In this document: in pieces, positions 45,364 to 57,416 of the stretch
Position numbering within the stretch: the first letter of the stretch is position 1
How the letters are laid out: every line of letters begins with the position of its first letter
From: Cucumis sativus
Taxonomy: Eukaryota > Streptophyta > Magnoliopsida > Cucurbitales > Cucurbitaceae
Assembly: GCF_000004075.3 (NCBI RefSeq)
Contig: NC_026655.2
Span: 25,219,489-25,283,488 of the forward strand
Reading direction: 5' to 3'
Length of the DNA stretch: 64,000 bases
The notes under the pieces: model-generated
Told to the model about the DNA's origin: nothing
Databases searched by the model: none
Seen by the model: only the letters and a program-made list of their open reading frames with translations
Program-made: the position numbers and the translations under genes

Positions 45364-48300
45364 ATGTTAGCTTTATTCCTACCGCCGGCTTCTCCATCTC
45401 CATTCCTCTCCTTCAATCGATTCCCTCATATTTCTTCTCCTTCTTCCATTCCCACTACCGGTAACACTCTCATTTTCGTTCTCACCTCATCTTTTCTCGC
45501 TATTCATTTCCATCTATAATCATCTTCTCTTTTTTTTTTTTCTTTCTATCTTCCTATTTGTAGTAATTCTTGTTCTCAATCTCAAACTAGACAGACTTAC
45601 TCCGGGCAGCATCCCGACGCCTCATTTCTGCTTCCACGAAGACCCCACAATCTGTTTCCACTATGGCTACTGTAAGTTATGTGTGAAGTATTTTGTTGAT
45701 TACTGTTATGTAAAATTTCTTAATGTGGGATTTTTTTTTTGGTGTAGGAGGAAGACAACGTTGGTAATATTAAGCGACAATTGGCTAAAATATTTGATGT
45801 TTCGCTCCGGGCGACGGTTCCTGATGAGACCGATGTTGAGCCATTAGTTGCTGCTTGTGCTGGAAAATTTGGCGACTATCAGTGGTATGTTGTGGGAATG
45901 AATAGTGTTGTTAATTAGATTGCTGCTGCTAAGATGGGTTTTTATTTATTTGGTGAAGCAATAATGCAATGGGGCTTTGGTCTAAAATTAAAGGAAAAGG
46001 AACTCAATTTAGGGGTCCTCCTTCCGTTGGGCAGGTATTTGTGGTTTAATTTTTTTTATTGTGAAGGTTCTCGTTGGTATCGGATAGTTAGGATAGTTTT
46101 TTTTTTTTAATTGTTGAAGTCTTAACTGTTCTCTTGATTTCTAGACCATCATGAAAAATCTTCCTCCGTCCGAAATTATAGAATCAAGCTCTGTGGCAGG
46201 CCCTGGTTTTGTGAATGTTGTAATATCTAAGAATTGGATTGCTAAGGTAACGTCATTTTCTTGATAATTTTAGTGGGAATTACTCTTATCGTCTAAGAAA
46301 AATGCTTGTAATTAACAAAAAAAAAAGTTTTCAATTCTCTAGTCTACGGACAAAAGAGTTTCCAGTTCTTTACAATTAATAGTTCTACGTGTGTGTTAAC
46401 TTAAGTATGCTTAATATGCATTTTGTTCTACAGACCATACAAAATATGCTAATTGATGGTATTGACACTTGGTCTCCCCGGCTTCCGTTTAAAAGAGCAG
46501 TAGTTGATTTCTCCTCACCTAACATAGCAAAAGAAATGCATGTTGGCCACTTAAGATCTACGATCATTGGAGATACTCTAGCTCGAATGCTTGAATTTTC
46601 AAACGTTGATGTTCTTCGAAGAAATCATGTTGGTGATTGGGGAACACAGGTACAACTTTATCTAAGAATTTAATGTTATTCGTGGGTGTCTAGTTTTGCA
46701 GTAGACAAGCGGCCTTTTTTATAAACCTCCAAAACGGTTACACTTTCAAAGTGTACATGAAAAGTGAATTTAGTATTTAGCTTGCTGCTTTTGCCCTAGT
46801 CTCTTTCTGCCATGTAGGTCTATGTTCAAAACGGGCAGTCTTACTTTGAATCAGTAGAAAATGTTGCATGTATGATATATCTAGATTCTCTAATACATAC
46901 TAATTCCTGCCCTTCAAGTGGCTTCAGATTTATTCAAACGCCCATGAAATGCTTTAGTGTTTGCAAAATTGATTTTGGTGTGAGGTTTTACTATTTTGAC
47001 AATAAACGACTTCTACAGAACATAAACGTATTACCAACTATTCATTTTTTGCTTCTTGGTTGCAGTTTGGTATGTTGATCGAATTCTTGTTCGAAAAGTT
47101 TCCTAACTGGGAAGAGGTTACTGAAACAGCTATTGGAGATCTGCAGGTACAAGAGACATTTTAGAATCTCCTTTGGCTATTAACATGTTTACGTTTTTAG
47201 TATATTAAAAAATTCCTCTAATAATATGGTTAAGAAGTTTGATAATTTTGGTCTCACATAGTGGACTTTCTTCTGTTAAATATAGGCACTTCACTCTCTA
47301 TGTGATACAATTGTGTCTCAGTTCATACTATAAAAATGGATATAGAAAACTTGGTAATGTCTATCTGCCTTATTCAATGAGAACTGACAAACTGTTATTT
47401 GACATTTTGATTAAAGACATTCTATAAGGCGTCAAAGCAGAGATTTGATAGTGATCCTGCATTCAAGGAGAAGGCACAACAGGCAGTGGTTCTTCTTCAG
47501 GTGAACTTATAGATAATACATACACACACTTGGCTCCCTATTCGATCCTAATTTAATACTGTGGACCCTACATCTTCAATCTAAAAAAACCATCTCAAAG
47601 TTTCTGTCAATTGCCATTTTCACCTGTTAAGCTTATTTATTCCTGCAAATTTTCAAGATGATTACATGCATTACATTTCAAAATTTACTTGTTTATTCAA
47701 ATTTTGCATGTTATTTTCATTCTTTTCAATGAAAGCTTGCCCTCGTACTATTTGTTTTTGCATGTTCTCTTATTCATAAATACTTCTATTTCATATGAAC
47801 ATAAAAAATAAACAATGATGTAACTAAATTGAAGTTTGAAGTTAACACAGAGAAGTTCTATGCCTTTCTTTGGGCATCTTCCTCATTTGGTCTTGTAATT
47901 ATAAGTAGAGACTGGAGTTTCTCTTTGTATAGTTAGGTGCCCAGCTCCTTTGGCATTTTTTTAATGCCTGTGGACCTTTTGTTTTGTTTTCTTTTATTTC
48001 ATGAAAGCTTGTTTCATTAAGAAAAGCAATGGAAGTCATATTTAAGAAGGAGCTTTGTTTATCATTTTATCCATGACTGTTTGCGCAAGGTTACACATTT
48101 ACACGATTATTATTTTGTAATAACTGCCTAACCCTACAGTATTTTACTGTTAGAGAACTTGTTGGATTTTGTATCCGTAGTAGTTGGCCACCATGGGATT
48201 TGAATTCATTCTCTAAAGTCTCCTTTTACTTGCATCATTTGTCCCCAATCAACATAGTGGATGTAAATTACATATTTTATGCAACATGTTTTAGTATTTG

Positions 48301-51300
48301 CAATTAGATTGAAAATTGGAAGTTTGAGTTTCATATGTTGAAAGTGATATGACTGGACTCCACTTGATTGTACCTGAAAAGTCGGGTAGTTTACCCATAA
48401 ACTTATTATTTACTTTTTTCAAGCTTGTTTATGATTTAAAGATACCCTGCAAGAGCATGTGAACTATTTGGAATTATCTCATAGATGATTTCTGCTGACC
48501 TGATTTTAACGCTTGTTTAGGGTGGGGAACCTAAATATCGCAAGGCTTGGGCACAAATATGTGAAATCAGCAGGAATGAATTTAATAGGGTGTATGAACG
48601 CCTTGGAGTTCAATTAGAGGAGAAGGTACATTTTAACTCCCCTTTATGCATTATACTCTGTACTTGTTTGTCTTTCCTCATATAACATTTTACTTCTGGT
48701 CTACTTGTCTTTCCTTTACTTGTTTGTTTTCGGATTGGAAAAATATTCCTTCTCATGTCATACCCAAGTTGGAATGTTTCTCTGGCTTCTGATTTATTGA
48801 GGCAAAAATTTGAAATTGTATGAATGTCCACCTTAATAATTTTGGTGTTTACCATCTTATTCATTAGTTTGAATAGTGCGATTAATAGCATGACCACCAC
48901 TATCAAACAACTTCAGCTTCTTGAACATGCTTTAATTTTCTATACTATTATTGACTATTATCCGTTTTGCATAGGGATCTTTATTTGCATAGTCTCAAGT
49001 CTGGCTCTTTTGATTTCCACATTTGTTAGAAGAGCCAACGGCTTATCCTCAGTTTCCATTTGGTTAATGTATTTTCATATTTTCTAGGGAGAGAGCTTTT
49101 ACAACCCGTACATTCCTAATGTCATAAAGGAATTGACTGATAAAGGCTTAGTGGAAGAAAGCCAGGGTGCTCGTGTAATCTTTATTGATGGAATAAATAT
49201 TCCTCTAATTGTTGTCAAGAGTGATGGTGGTTTCAATTATGCTTCAACTGATCTTGCAGCCATATGGTCAGTTTTTCTGTATCTCATCATGTTTTTAATG
49301 GAATTAAATTATTGTTACTGGTTATAGTAACTTGAAACTTGACACATTCATCAACCTCGTGATCAATTATAATGACCTATCAGTGTTGTGCATGTTTGGA
49401 TCCCCTCTGATTGATTGCATAATTTCAAAGTATGGTGGAGCTAAAACATTCTGATTTGGTCATTTTTGCTTTGAACTGAACAGGTATCGCCTTAATGAAG
49501 AGAAAGCTGAATGGATTATATATGTCACTGATGTTGGGCAGCAGCAGCACTTTGACATGGTTTTCCGGGTATATGTCTTGAGAAAATCATGCTCTGACAC
49601 TCCTATTTTTTTAATCATTCCATGTTTGTTGCATATGTGGTTATTTGTAGACTTGGTAGCCCGTCCAAACTGTAGTTAGCAATTATTTAATAGCTTGGTT
49701 GTTGGCTTACGTTTCCTCTCTTTTGTTTGTGCATATGAATATTACTTACTTTAGACCTGGTTAACTCTGATCCACCGAACTGCTGCTAACACTTGTATTA
49801 TGTATTTGCTATCGTCTTAAAGTGGTGAACATACTTGAATTGGAAGTAATTATGGCTATTTCTTTCAGGCTGGTAAACGTGCTGGCTGGCTTCCACTTGA
49901 GGATAATAAATATCCCAAAACAACCCATGTTGGTTTTGGTTTGGTTCTTGGTGAAGATGGCAAGCGTTTTCGAACTAGAAATACTGAAGTGGTTCGTTTA
50001 GTTGATTTGCTTGACGAAGCCAAGAACCGCAGTAAAGCTGCACTTATTGAGAGGGGTAATAATAATATTGGTTATTAAGAACTCTGTTTTATTTCATTGA
50101 AAACATTTGTTCAGCTTGCTAGGTTCATTGGAAGTGAATGTGTTCGTTTCATTTCCTCTGTCAAAACGTTTTACTTTCAACTTTTCAATTCATGTCACCG
50201 TTTAATTTGATTTTTGATAACCTTCTCCAGAGAAAGCTGCAGAATGGACTGAGGCAGAACTTGAACAAATTGCTGAAGCTGTTGGTTATGGTGCTGTTAA
50301 GTAAGTTGCCCACTTATCATTTCATTGCCGGTTTATCTTTTTATGCCTCTGGCATGAATCCTAGAATCATCCGTAACTAATGTATACTTGGAACCTGGGC
50401 TACCTTATCCAAAAACAAACCTTTGTCCATTGTTTTTTACTCAAAGCTGTTCTTTAATCTTCCAATCATGTGGGCTCAGGTTGGGCCTCGTTGTCTATGT
50501 CTTGTTTTATACCTATCTTCTTTTCAATAAGTTATTTTCTTATTTATCCATTGTCTGCTTCATGCTTCTTCGTCCAAATATCCAGAATCGTTTATTAAGA
50601 TTTTATGTTCCCAAATTGTTTTTTACTCAAAGCTGTTCTTTAATCTTCCAATCACGTGGGCTCAGGTTGGGCCTCGCTGTCTATGCCTTTTTTTTATACC
50701 TATCTTCTTTTCAATAAGTTATTTTTCTTATTTACACATTTGTCTGCTTCATGCTTCTTCGTCCAAATATCCAGAATCGTTCATTAAGATTTTATGTTCC
50801 CAAATTGTCTTGACAGATATGCCGACCTCAAGAACAATAGGTTGACCAACTATACATTCAATTTTGATCAGATGCTCAATGATAAGGTACATTTTCTCTC
50901 CTTGTTCTAGGCATAGCGTATAATAATATACAGAGTTCACTCTCCTCGCACACCTAAATTTTGTGATGACCAGGGCAACACTGCTGTGTATTTGCTGTAC
51001 GCCCATGCTCGTATTTGTTCAATCATCAGGAAATCTGGTAAAAACATAGAGGAGTTGAAGAAAGTAAGTTTAACTAGTTCTTCTCAAGTCTTCAGTTGGA
51101 CTAGACCACCAGTTTTGCATTTGTTTCTAAATTTAGTCAACATTATCTTGATAGACGGGAACAATTGTGTTGGAGCACGAGGACGAGCGTGTATTGGGGC
51201 TTCATTTGTTACAATTTGCCGAGGTAAAACATATATACATTTTAACTGAAGTAACTCTGATCATTTTATATTTGGTACACATTATTGACCTCGTGATAAT

Positions 51301-52015
51301 TACTTTTCCTTCCTTCATTCTACTTAGGTTGTCGAGGAAGCTTGCACCAACCTGTTGCCAAATGTGTTGTGTGAATACCTATACAACTTATCGGAAATAT
51401 TCACGAAAAAATTCTATTCCAACTGCCAGGTACAGCCAACAACTATACGAGACCAACATCTCTTTCTTTATGAATAATAATATCCTTGTTCCACTAATTC
51501 ATGTCGGATAATTACTAAATCACTAGCTCTTGTCGGCTGATAGCGTCGTAGCAACTAATTATGTCTTGTTTATCAACTCATTACCTTGAATAACCTAGAA
51601 TATAAAGTGTTCTCTTTCTTGAATCATTTTGTTTTCTTATCCCATTTGCATCAAATCAAGACGTTTGTCATCTTTTCCCATCCTTATGGTTGTGAGCTGG
51701 AAAAAGCTCACTATATTCAAACCTTGTCCCATGAAAAGTTGCCGATTTCCGTACTCCTTCCTTAAATGTATTTCAAGATACATTTATGTTCTTGCATCTC
51801 ATTCTAAAGAAACAATTGAAATATTTTAAAAACATATCAAATTATGATCTACTATTTTTCAAATTTGATTCTATTAACGTTGAATGTTGATTAATATTTG
51901 TCAGGTTGTTGGGTCGGCCCAAGAAACCAGCAGACTTCTACTTTGTGAAGCTACAGGAACAGTAATGAGAAAATGCTTCCATCTCCTTGGAATAGTACCT
52001 GTTTACAAAATATAA
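45364..52015 (+). CDS. Arginyl-tRNA synthetase, probably dual-targeted
   Basis: Eighteen exons join in frame into 645 residues: 45364-45460, 45595-45671, 45748-45884, 45959-46034, 46145-46246, 46434-46649, 47066-47146, 47417-47500, 48521-48625, 49088-49266, 49484-49568, 49869-50055, 50231-50300, 50817-50886, 50974-51063, 51155-51223, 51328-51429 and 51905-52015. It is a class I synthetase that charges tRNA-Arg. Seen: [16 protein letters not shown], the HIGH motif as HVGH (residues 199-202); [33 protein letters not shown] in place of KMSKS, usual in this family; a DALR-type anticodon-binding domain (from [12 protein letters not shown]); and the typical end [14 protein letters not shown]. Residues 1-55 are rich in Ser/Pro/Arg like an organelle presequence, and a second in-frame Met at residue 56 (MATEEDNVG) would give a cytosolic form. 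Length matches Arabidopsis ArgRS (about 642, from memory). Confidence 0.96.
47501..48520 (+). other. ArgRS intron 8, with a possible LINE 3' remnant
   Basis: This 1.0-kb intron contains, at about 47880-48026, a stretch of pyrimidine-rich sequence ending TTTATTTCATGAAAGCTTG and TTTCATTAAG, similar in style to the 3' ends of non-LTR elements and to the fragment in VPS15 intron 4 on its minus strand. Flanking exons end and begin in phase 0, so no exon is missing. Confidence 0.35.
50429..50803 (+). repeat. Tandem duplication (two ~187-bp copies) in ArgRS intron 13
   Basis: Copy 1 (50429-50614) and copy 2 (50615-50803) share TTTTTTACTCAAAGCTGTTC, GGGCTCAGGTTGGGCCTCG, ATACCTATCTTCTTTTCAA and TCGTCCAAATATCCAGAATC at offsets of 186-189 bp. 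They differ by only a few substitutions and short T indels. Copy 2 ends directly before the exon 14 acceptor (CTTGACAG). High identity implies a recent event. Confidence 0.95.
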
Positions 52016-52954
52016 TCTCCAAGTAGTATCGATTTCCAAATCCCTTTTCAAGGAAGACTCGTTTTGCCGACATTATGGTTGAGCTTGAGTGAGAGGAAAA
52101 ACAACAAAAGAGAAAAAAAAAAGAGAGAAAAAAGAGGAAGAATTCATACAGAAAACCTTGTATTGTTTTAGTTTGGTTTAAGCTTATACTAAAAGCCTTA
52201 GCGTTTATTTATATTCTATTGTCAATGTGAAAGCCCCCTCATGATTTACTTCTTTAGTTAGTTTGTCAAATTTTACCACTTCCCCCAATGTAATTTGCCT
52301 AAGATATTGAATCAGGTTTAAATGACTTTTCAAGTAGAAATGGAAGGAGGATTTACCAGTAATTTATGATCTTTTGGATATAAAACATGTAACCAGTTGA
52401 TACATTTGTGGTTGTTAACACATGTTTCTTGTTCAACTTTTGCTTAAAAATTGTTAAGATTTATCATTATGACAAATTTATAGTTTTTATATCTTTTACA
52501 ACGAGTTCTACCATTCTTCATAAAACAAGTACAACTCATTCTTTCATTAATTTTCGATTATGTAATGAACAGGTTTAAGGTTTACTAATTTAAAACTTTT
52601 AACTTCAATCTATATCTATTTTCGTTAAACTTTCATAAGAAAGAATATTTAAGATAACTACACTCTTAAATGCCAACAACTAATTTCAACTAACCCAACA
52701 ATTTTATCCATGCTAACACCTTTGTGCACGTAAATATTGTAATAAATAATCAACAACAAAATGTTACAAATTTAAAAAACCAATGTACAATGAGAGGTTA
52801 AAACTTTACACTATGTGACAAAATTCCTTGGAAAAATAAAAAAGAAAAGAGAGAAAAGATATGCTTAAAAATTTACAAGATTAATTAAGATTAGCAATAG
52901 AGTCGTGTTAGTCATGTTGTTCGATCTTTTATTCCGTTGAAATTAAACCTCTAA
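52016..52954. other. Intergenic region between convergent ArgRS and OXS3-like genes
   Basis: This contains the 3' untranslated regions of both genes. Nothing else is visible apart from A/T-rich DNA. Confidence 0.7.
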
Positions 52955-53536
52955 TCAGTGTCCATTCACAGAAATTGTAGCCCTAGAACCACAGATCAAA
53001 CTACTTTTTCGTCTTGATCTTGAACTTTTCTTGGCTATGGCAGCTCTGGGAACAATGGATTTATGACCATCAAAACTCTTACAAGATTTGAATCTTTTTG
53101 TAACTGGAGATACCCTTTTGGCCAAATCTTCTAATCTTTCAACACTTGCTAAAGATGTAAAAGATTCAGATTTACCATCATAATATTTAGACAATCCTCT
53201 CCTACAAAAAAAAAAAAAGAAAAAAAAGCAAAAGAAGATATAAATTATTCCAATGTATAAAAAACAACAATAAAAAAGAAAAAAGAGTAAATTTACAATC
53301 CCATGAACTTACTTAATAGGAAGATGAACCATTAGCTCTGTTAATTCAAAGAGAGGCCCATTTGAAGAAGACGACGACAAAGAAGAACTTACATCCTCCA
53401 CCATTTCTAATGAAGAACATTCCTCTGAATTTATAGAACGACTAAGCTCGTCCGTTGAAGAAGAAGAAGAAGACTCATAATTATCTTCCATGACATAGCC
53501 ACGATGTTGAGCTTCATTTTGTTGTAATTTTTCCAT
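52955..53536 (-). CDS. OXIDATIVE STRESS 3 (OXS3)-like protein
   Basis: Two exons, 53536-53313 and 53201-52955, join in phase 2 into 156 residues. The N-terminal half is Ser/Glu/Asp-rich. The junction region [20 protein letters not shown] (about residues 75-94) is the conserved OXS3-family block, followed by [11 protein letters not shown] and a basic, Ser/Arg-rich C-terminus ([12 protein letters not shown]) that could act as a nuclear localisation signal. Arabidopsis OXS3 and relatives are small nuclear-speckle proteins that raise tolerance to oxidative and heavy-metal stress and are linked to chromatin or ABA responses; the biochemical role is not settled. The intron is 111 bp, just upstream of the conserved block. 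A TATA box lies 176 bp upstream of the ATG. The gene is convergent with ArgRS. Confidence 0.88.
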
Positions 53537-53711
53537 TGAATAAAATCAATTCAGAAGAAGAAAAGATGGGTATAGAAGAAAATGGGTAAGTGAAACTATA
53601 TATGGAGAATGGAAGAGAAAAAGGAATGGTCTTTTTTAGTGATTTCTGATAAAGCTTTGAAGGAAATAAAGATTTTGTAACTGTAGCATATGTATGGTTC
53701 CAGAAAAAAGG

Positions 53712-53719
53712 TATTTATA
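53712..53719 (-). promoter_or_regulatory. TATA box of the OXS3-like gene
   Basis: TATAAATA on the minus strand lies 176 bp upstream of the ATG at 53536, giving a leader of about 150 nt. Confidence 0.55.
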
Positions 53720-54640
53720 GTATAATATAAAGTTGGAAAAGCATAGTTTTATATATTTAAATGCTTGGATTAAACTATGATTTCTTTTTGGTTTTATCAT
53801 AAGATAGACTTGGATAATATTCTTTCTTTTTTAGTCATTTTATCCAAAAAAAACTTTATCATCAATTATCATCTTTTTATATAAATATATATTTTGGGCT
53901 CTTTTCTTTTTTCCATATTACTAGGAAAAGAGATAAGATCTAAAGGTTGGAAGACATATCCACAAGTCACTGAATTTTTTTTTATTTTTTTTTATTTTTT
54001 TTTAATTTTAATTATAAATTTCTATCATTTTCTAAAATATAGGATTGAAATAGAAATATGAGGTCAACATCTAAGTTACTTTTGCTTCATAAAGCCATGA
54101 CATTATTCCCATACTTTTTATATTCATGTATCATCAACCTTCCATTGAGAAAGGGTTACCTATTCAGGTTTTTCATTTTTTTTCTCATTTCCATTCCAAT
54201 CAAAAGTGATGTTAACATTTCTCAAAAATATTCTATAATATATATATATATATATAATGGATTTTGGTTACTAATTAATTAACTTAACTTTGTTATTCAA
54301 ACTCTCTTGACTTTACGAACCTTTGTTTCACTTTTTTGCTAATTCATTCATTTTGTTTGGTTTATTAAATAATTCATGGAATAAGTTTGGTTATTGATGT
54401 GTACAATAACTATGGAATAAGTGTTTGCAAGCACGTATTCTATAGTGAGTTAAAAAGCATTCAATAATCATAATTTATCATATAATTTTTTCTAAAGAAC
54501 ACTCAAAGAATGACATGGAGAAGTAGTCTATGTTGTATATAAATTTTTTCAATGTATTTTTTCATAAATTAAAGGAGAAATTAGGTTTTGTAAAAGAGAA
54601 ACAAGTCTAAGTTTTTTTTATGATAATCACAATCTACCTA

Positions 54641-54728
54641 TGATAAATCACGATAAACTACTATCTATGTTTATCTGTGTCATGATAGACACAAATAGTA
54701 GTTTATCTTAATTTATCGTGGTTTATCA
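54641..54728. repeat. Palindromic hairpin repeat
   Basis: The left arm starts TGATAAATCACGATAAACTA; the right arm reads AGTAGTTTATCTTAATTTATCGTGGTTTATCA in pieces (TAGTAGTTTATC, TTTATCGTGGTTTATCA), its imperfect reverse complement. The loop lies near GTGTCATGATAGACAC, itself a perfect small palindrome. It belongs by vocabulary to the TATC/GATA repeat family elsewhere in the window. Confidence 0.7.
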
Positions 54729-56513
54729 CAAATACGATTTAAAAATATTTTCAAAAATTGTTATTTAAAATAAATTTTCTTTTTATTTTATTTTTTATGG
54801 TTATAGTTTTTCATGATCGTACACGCATTCAAAATCACTCACTTAGATTTTTTAAAAAAACCACTAAGAATTAGGTAAGATTAGAGAAGATTGCAAATGG
54901 CAAAATGGTTGGAAATAAACATTGATAAACTTCTAATTATATGTATCATTACTAAACTATGAAATTTTGTTATATTTTGTAAATATTTTAAAACTTTGAA
55001 TTTGAAAAATGAACTTTTTGAAACTAAAAAGTTTTTAAATTTAACTTATCCTTGAAAATTGTTAACAAAAAGTGATTTAACAGATCACTCGAAAAAAACT
55101 TTACTATCAAAATTTGTATTTAAAAGTTTAATTCACAAAAGTGTGAAAAACAAACCAAATCAAATGATTACAAACGAGACAAGACGTTACTAAATTTTAG
55201 GGCACGGGAAATTAAAAAAAAATGTTAGATTTAAATTGAATTAGAAATTCCCCATGTACAAAAGAAAACATAAAAGAAAGAAAAAAGAAATTGAAGGAAA
55301 TACTTTTATGCTTCTAGAGAAAAAAAATAGACAAAAAAGATATAATTGAATGAAAAATGATAAATAAGAACTTTGGTTTTGATGGAAAGCTTCTATTTGA
55401 AGTTAAATATACAACAAACAAAAAATTGGATGAACAAAAGCATTTTGAAATACACTTTCTTTTCCAGAAACATTAGGTTGTACTCAAAGATTAGGTTAAG
55501 TGTATTTTTGTCCTAATGAAGAAAAATACTTTTCGTTTGAATTACTCGTACGACGTAAGTGTTATGATTGATATCTTCTTTTACATATACGTAAAGATGT
55601 CTAGAAGATTATTGGAAAGTATTTTATACAAATGTGTAAAATTAAAGTATCTTTTGATTGTCTAATTGTTAATCGAAATACTTCTAAAACACGTTTAAGA
55701 TAAGAGAGAGATAAGAAAAAGAAAGTGGATAGGAATGGTCTTTTTCTATATATTGGTAGAGTCCTTCGAAATCAAAATTTGTTTAGTATATATTTTTCTC
55801 GTTTGTTAAATAAAGACATGAATGGAAAATACATTTTTTTCTCGTTTGTTTTCCTTTCTCCATCTTATGATTTACAGGTATGAATGATGAAAATAAAATT
55901 AAACGACTCATATTTAATGTTGGCTGCCACATAAGATTATGATAATCGGGGGGGACTTGGTGTCATGTATGTGGAAATCACGATTTTTAGAAATTGTGGA
56001 CTAGGATCCACGATTTTGACTTCTATTTTTGTCAAATATTTTCATTCTATATTACTTTTGTCTTTATTTATTAAAATTAAATTATTTATAAAAAAACAAT
56101 CGTACATTTAAATGTAAACTTGGTTGGGGTCACAACAATTTGTCGGAGCTTACAAGAGAAGGCCAAACCCTAGAGACCATGGGAGTTTGTGCATCACGAG
56201 GGTGTTTGGTTGTAGTTTGTTTTAGAGTTATTGGAGAGTAGTTAGAAAAGTTGTCGTAAATACAAGGTGAAAAACAAAAGTTAACACAAATAACGAGATG
56301 AGAAATGTTAAGTTAACACGAATAATGAGATAATAAATATCTTCAGTTGTTGGTGTACCTAAACGGTAAGTGAGTTTTTTTACCCACCCAACTCAATTAC
56401 ATGTCAATTGTCAGACGAATCCTACCAAAGTTAAAAACCATATCATATTTCCCCATGTTGACATTGTTGGCAACGCACAAGTCTTGTGTATAGGACTATA
56501 ACCATTATGGAGG

Positions 56514-56958
56514 TGTTTAAGATAAGAGGTGAGTTGTTATAGTTTTAGGTTACTGTAGTTAAGTTATAATAGTTTGTGTTTGAAATGTAGATTATTTTAG
56601 TTTTGAGAAGAAAATAGTAAAAACGGTAGCAACCATGAAGTTTTAAAGTAATATTTACTATAGTTAATTGAAGATTTTTTAATAGTATTTACTCTGACTA
56701 AAGATGGTTATTATAATTTTGCTTAACTTTTGTCCAAACGATCCCAATTTAAAAGTTTCAAATTAATTAGCTACATGAAACATTATTTCCAAGTATCTCA
56801 TTTGCTACGATTTTTACTATTTTACCGTCATTATTATTTGTTATAATGTTTATCTTTTATCTTCTTAAACTAAGATAGTTTACATTTCGAACACATGCTA
56901 TTATAATATAATCTACAACTCAAACATAACGAATAGTTTACACCTCTTTTCTCAAACA
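56514..56958. mobile_element. Inverted-repeat (MITE-like) element, about 445 bp
   Basis: The left end TGTTTAAGATAAGAGGTG pairs with the right end CACCTCTTTTCTCAAACA with three mismatches and one gap-free alignment. Further in, TATAATAGTTTGTGTTTGAA and its inverse TTCGAACACATGCTATTATA match, so the arms extend at least 80 bp with interruptions. The centre is A/T-rich and non-coding. No clear target-site duplication is visible. Confidence 0.55.
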
Positions 56959-57306
56959 TTCTTTTAACGTTTAGACATAGTAAACATTTAATTTGCTAAC
57001 TTAAACATATGAACACTAGAGCGAGTTATTTTGTAGCTCAACTTATATACATAATCTATCAAGGTTCAAGCATTAGCAAGACCTTTTTGGAAGTGATTTA
57101 TGAAACTTTTAGAAAAACAAATCAATAGAATTCAAAAGGAGGAAGATCCTAAAGATGGAGTTTGGCACAAGTCACGATGGGCATAATTGATAAATGGATA
57201 TGGCTTAGGCTTACATGTTTTAATTCAAATTTCCTATCCCATCAATTTCCCTTTTATTTAATCACATAATCCCCGCTCTCCCAATCTTTGTTCTTACCCA
57301 TCTTTT

Positions 57307-57416
57307 GGCCCATTTAAATCTAACGGGCCTCATACGGATGGCCCACTTTCATTCTAACTTGGGCTTCAAAATAAACCAATTTGGTTTTTCTCTTTCTCAG
57401 GCCCAGTGTTTGGGCT
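57307..57416. promoter_or_regulatory. Cluster of site II (TGGGCY/GGCCCA) motifs
   Basis: Six motifs lie within 110 bp: GGCCCA at 57307, GGGCCT at 57325, GGCCCA at 57340, TGGGCT at 57360, GGCCCA at 57400 and TGGGCT at 57411. Such clusters usually sit close to start sites of plant housekeeping genes and bind TCP factors, yet the nearest gene start is 1.27 kb away. Confidence 0.4.
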
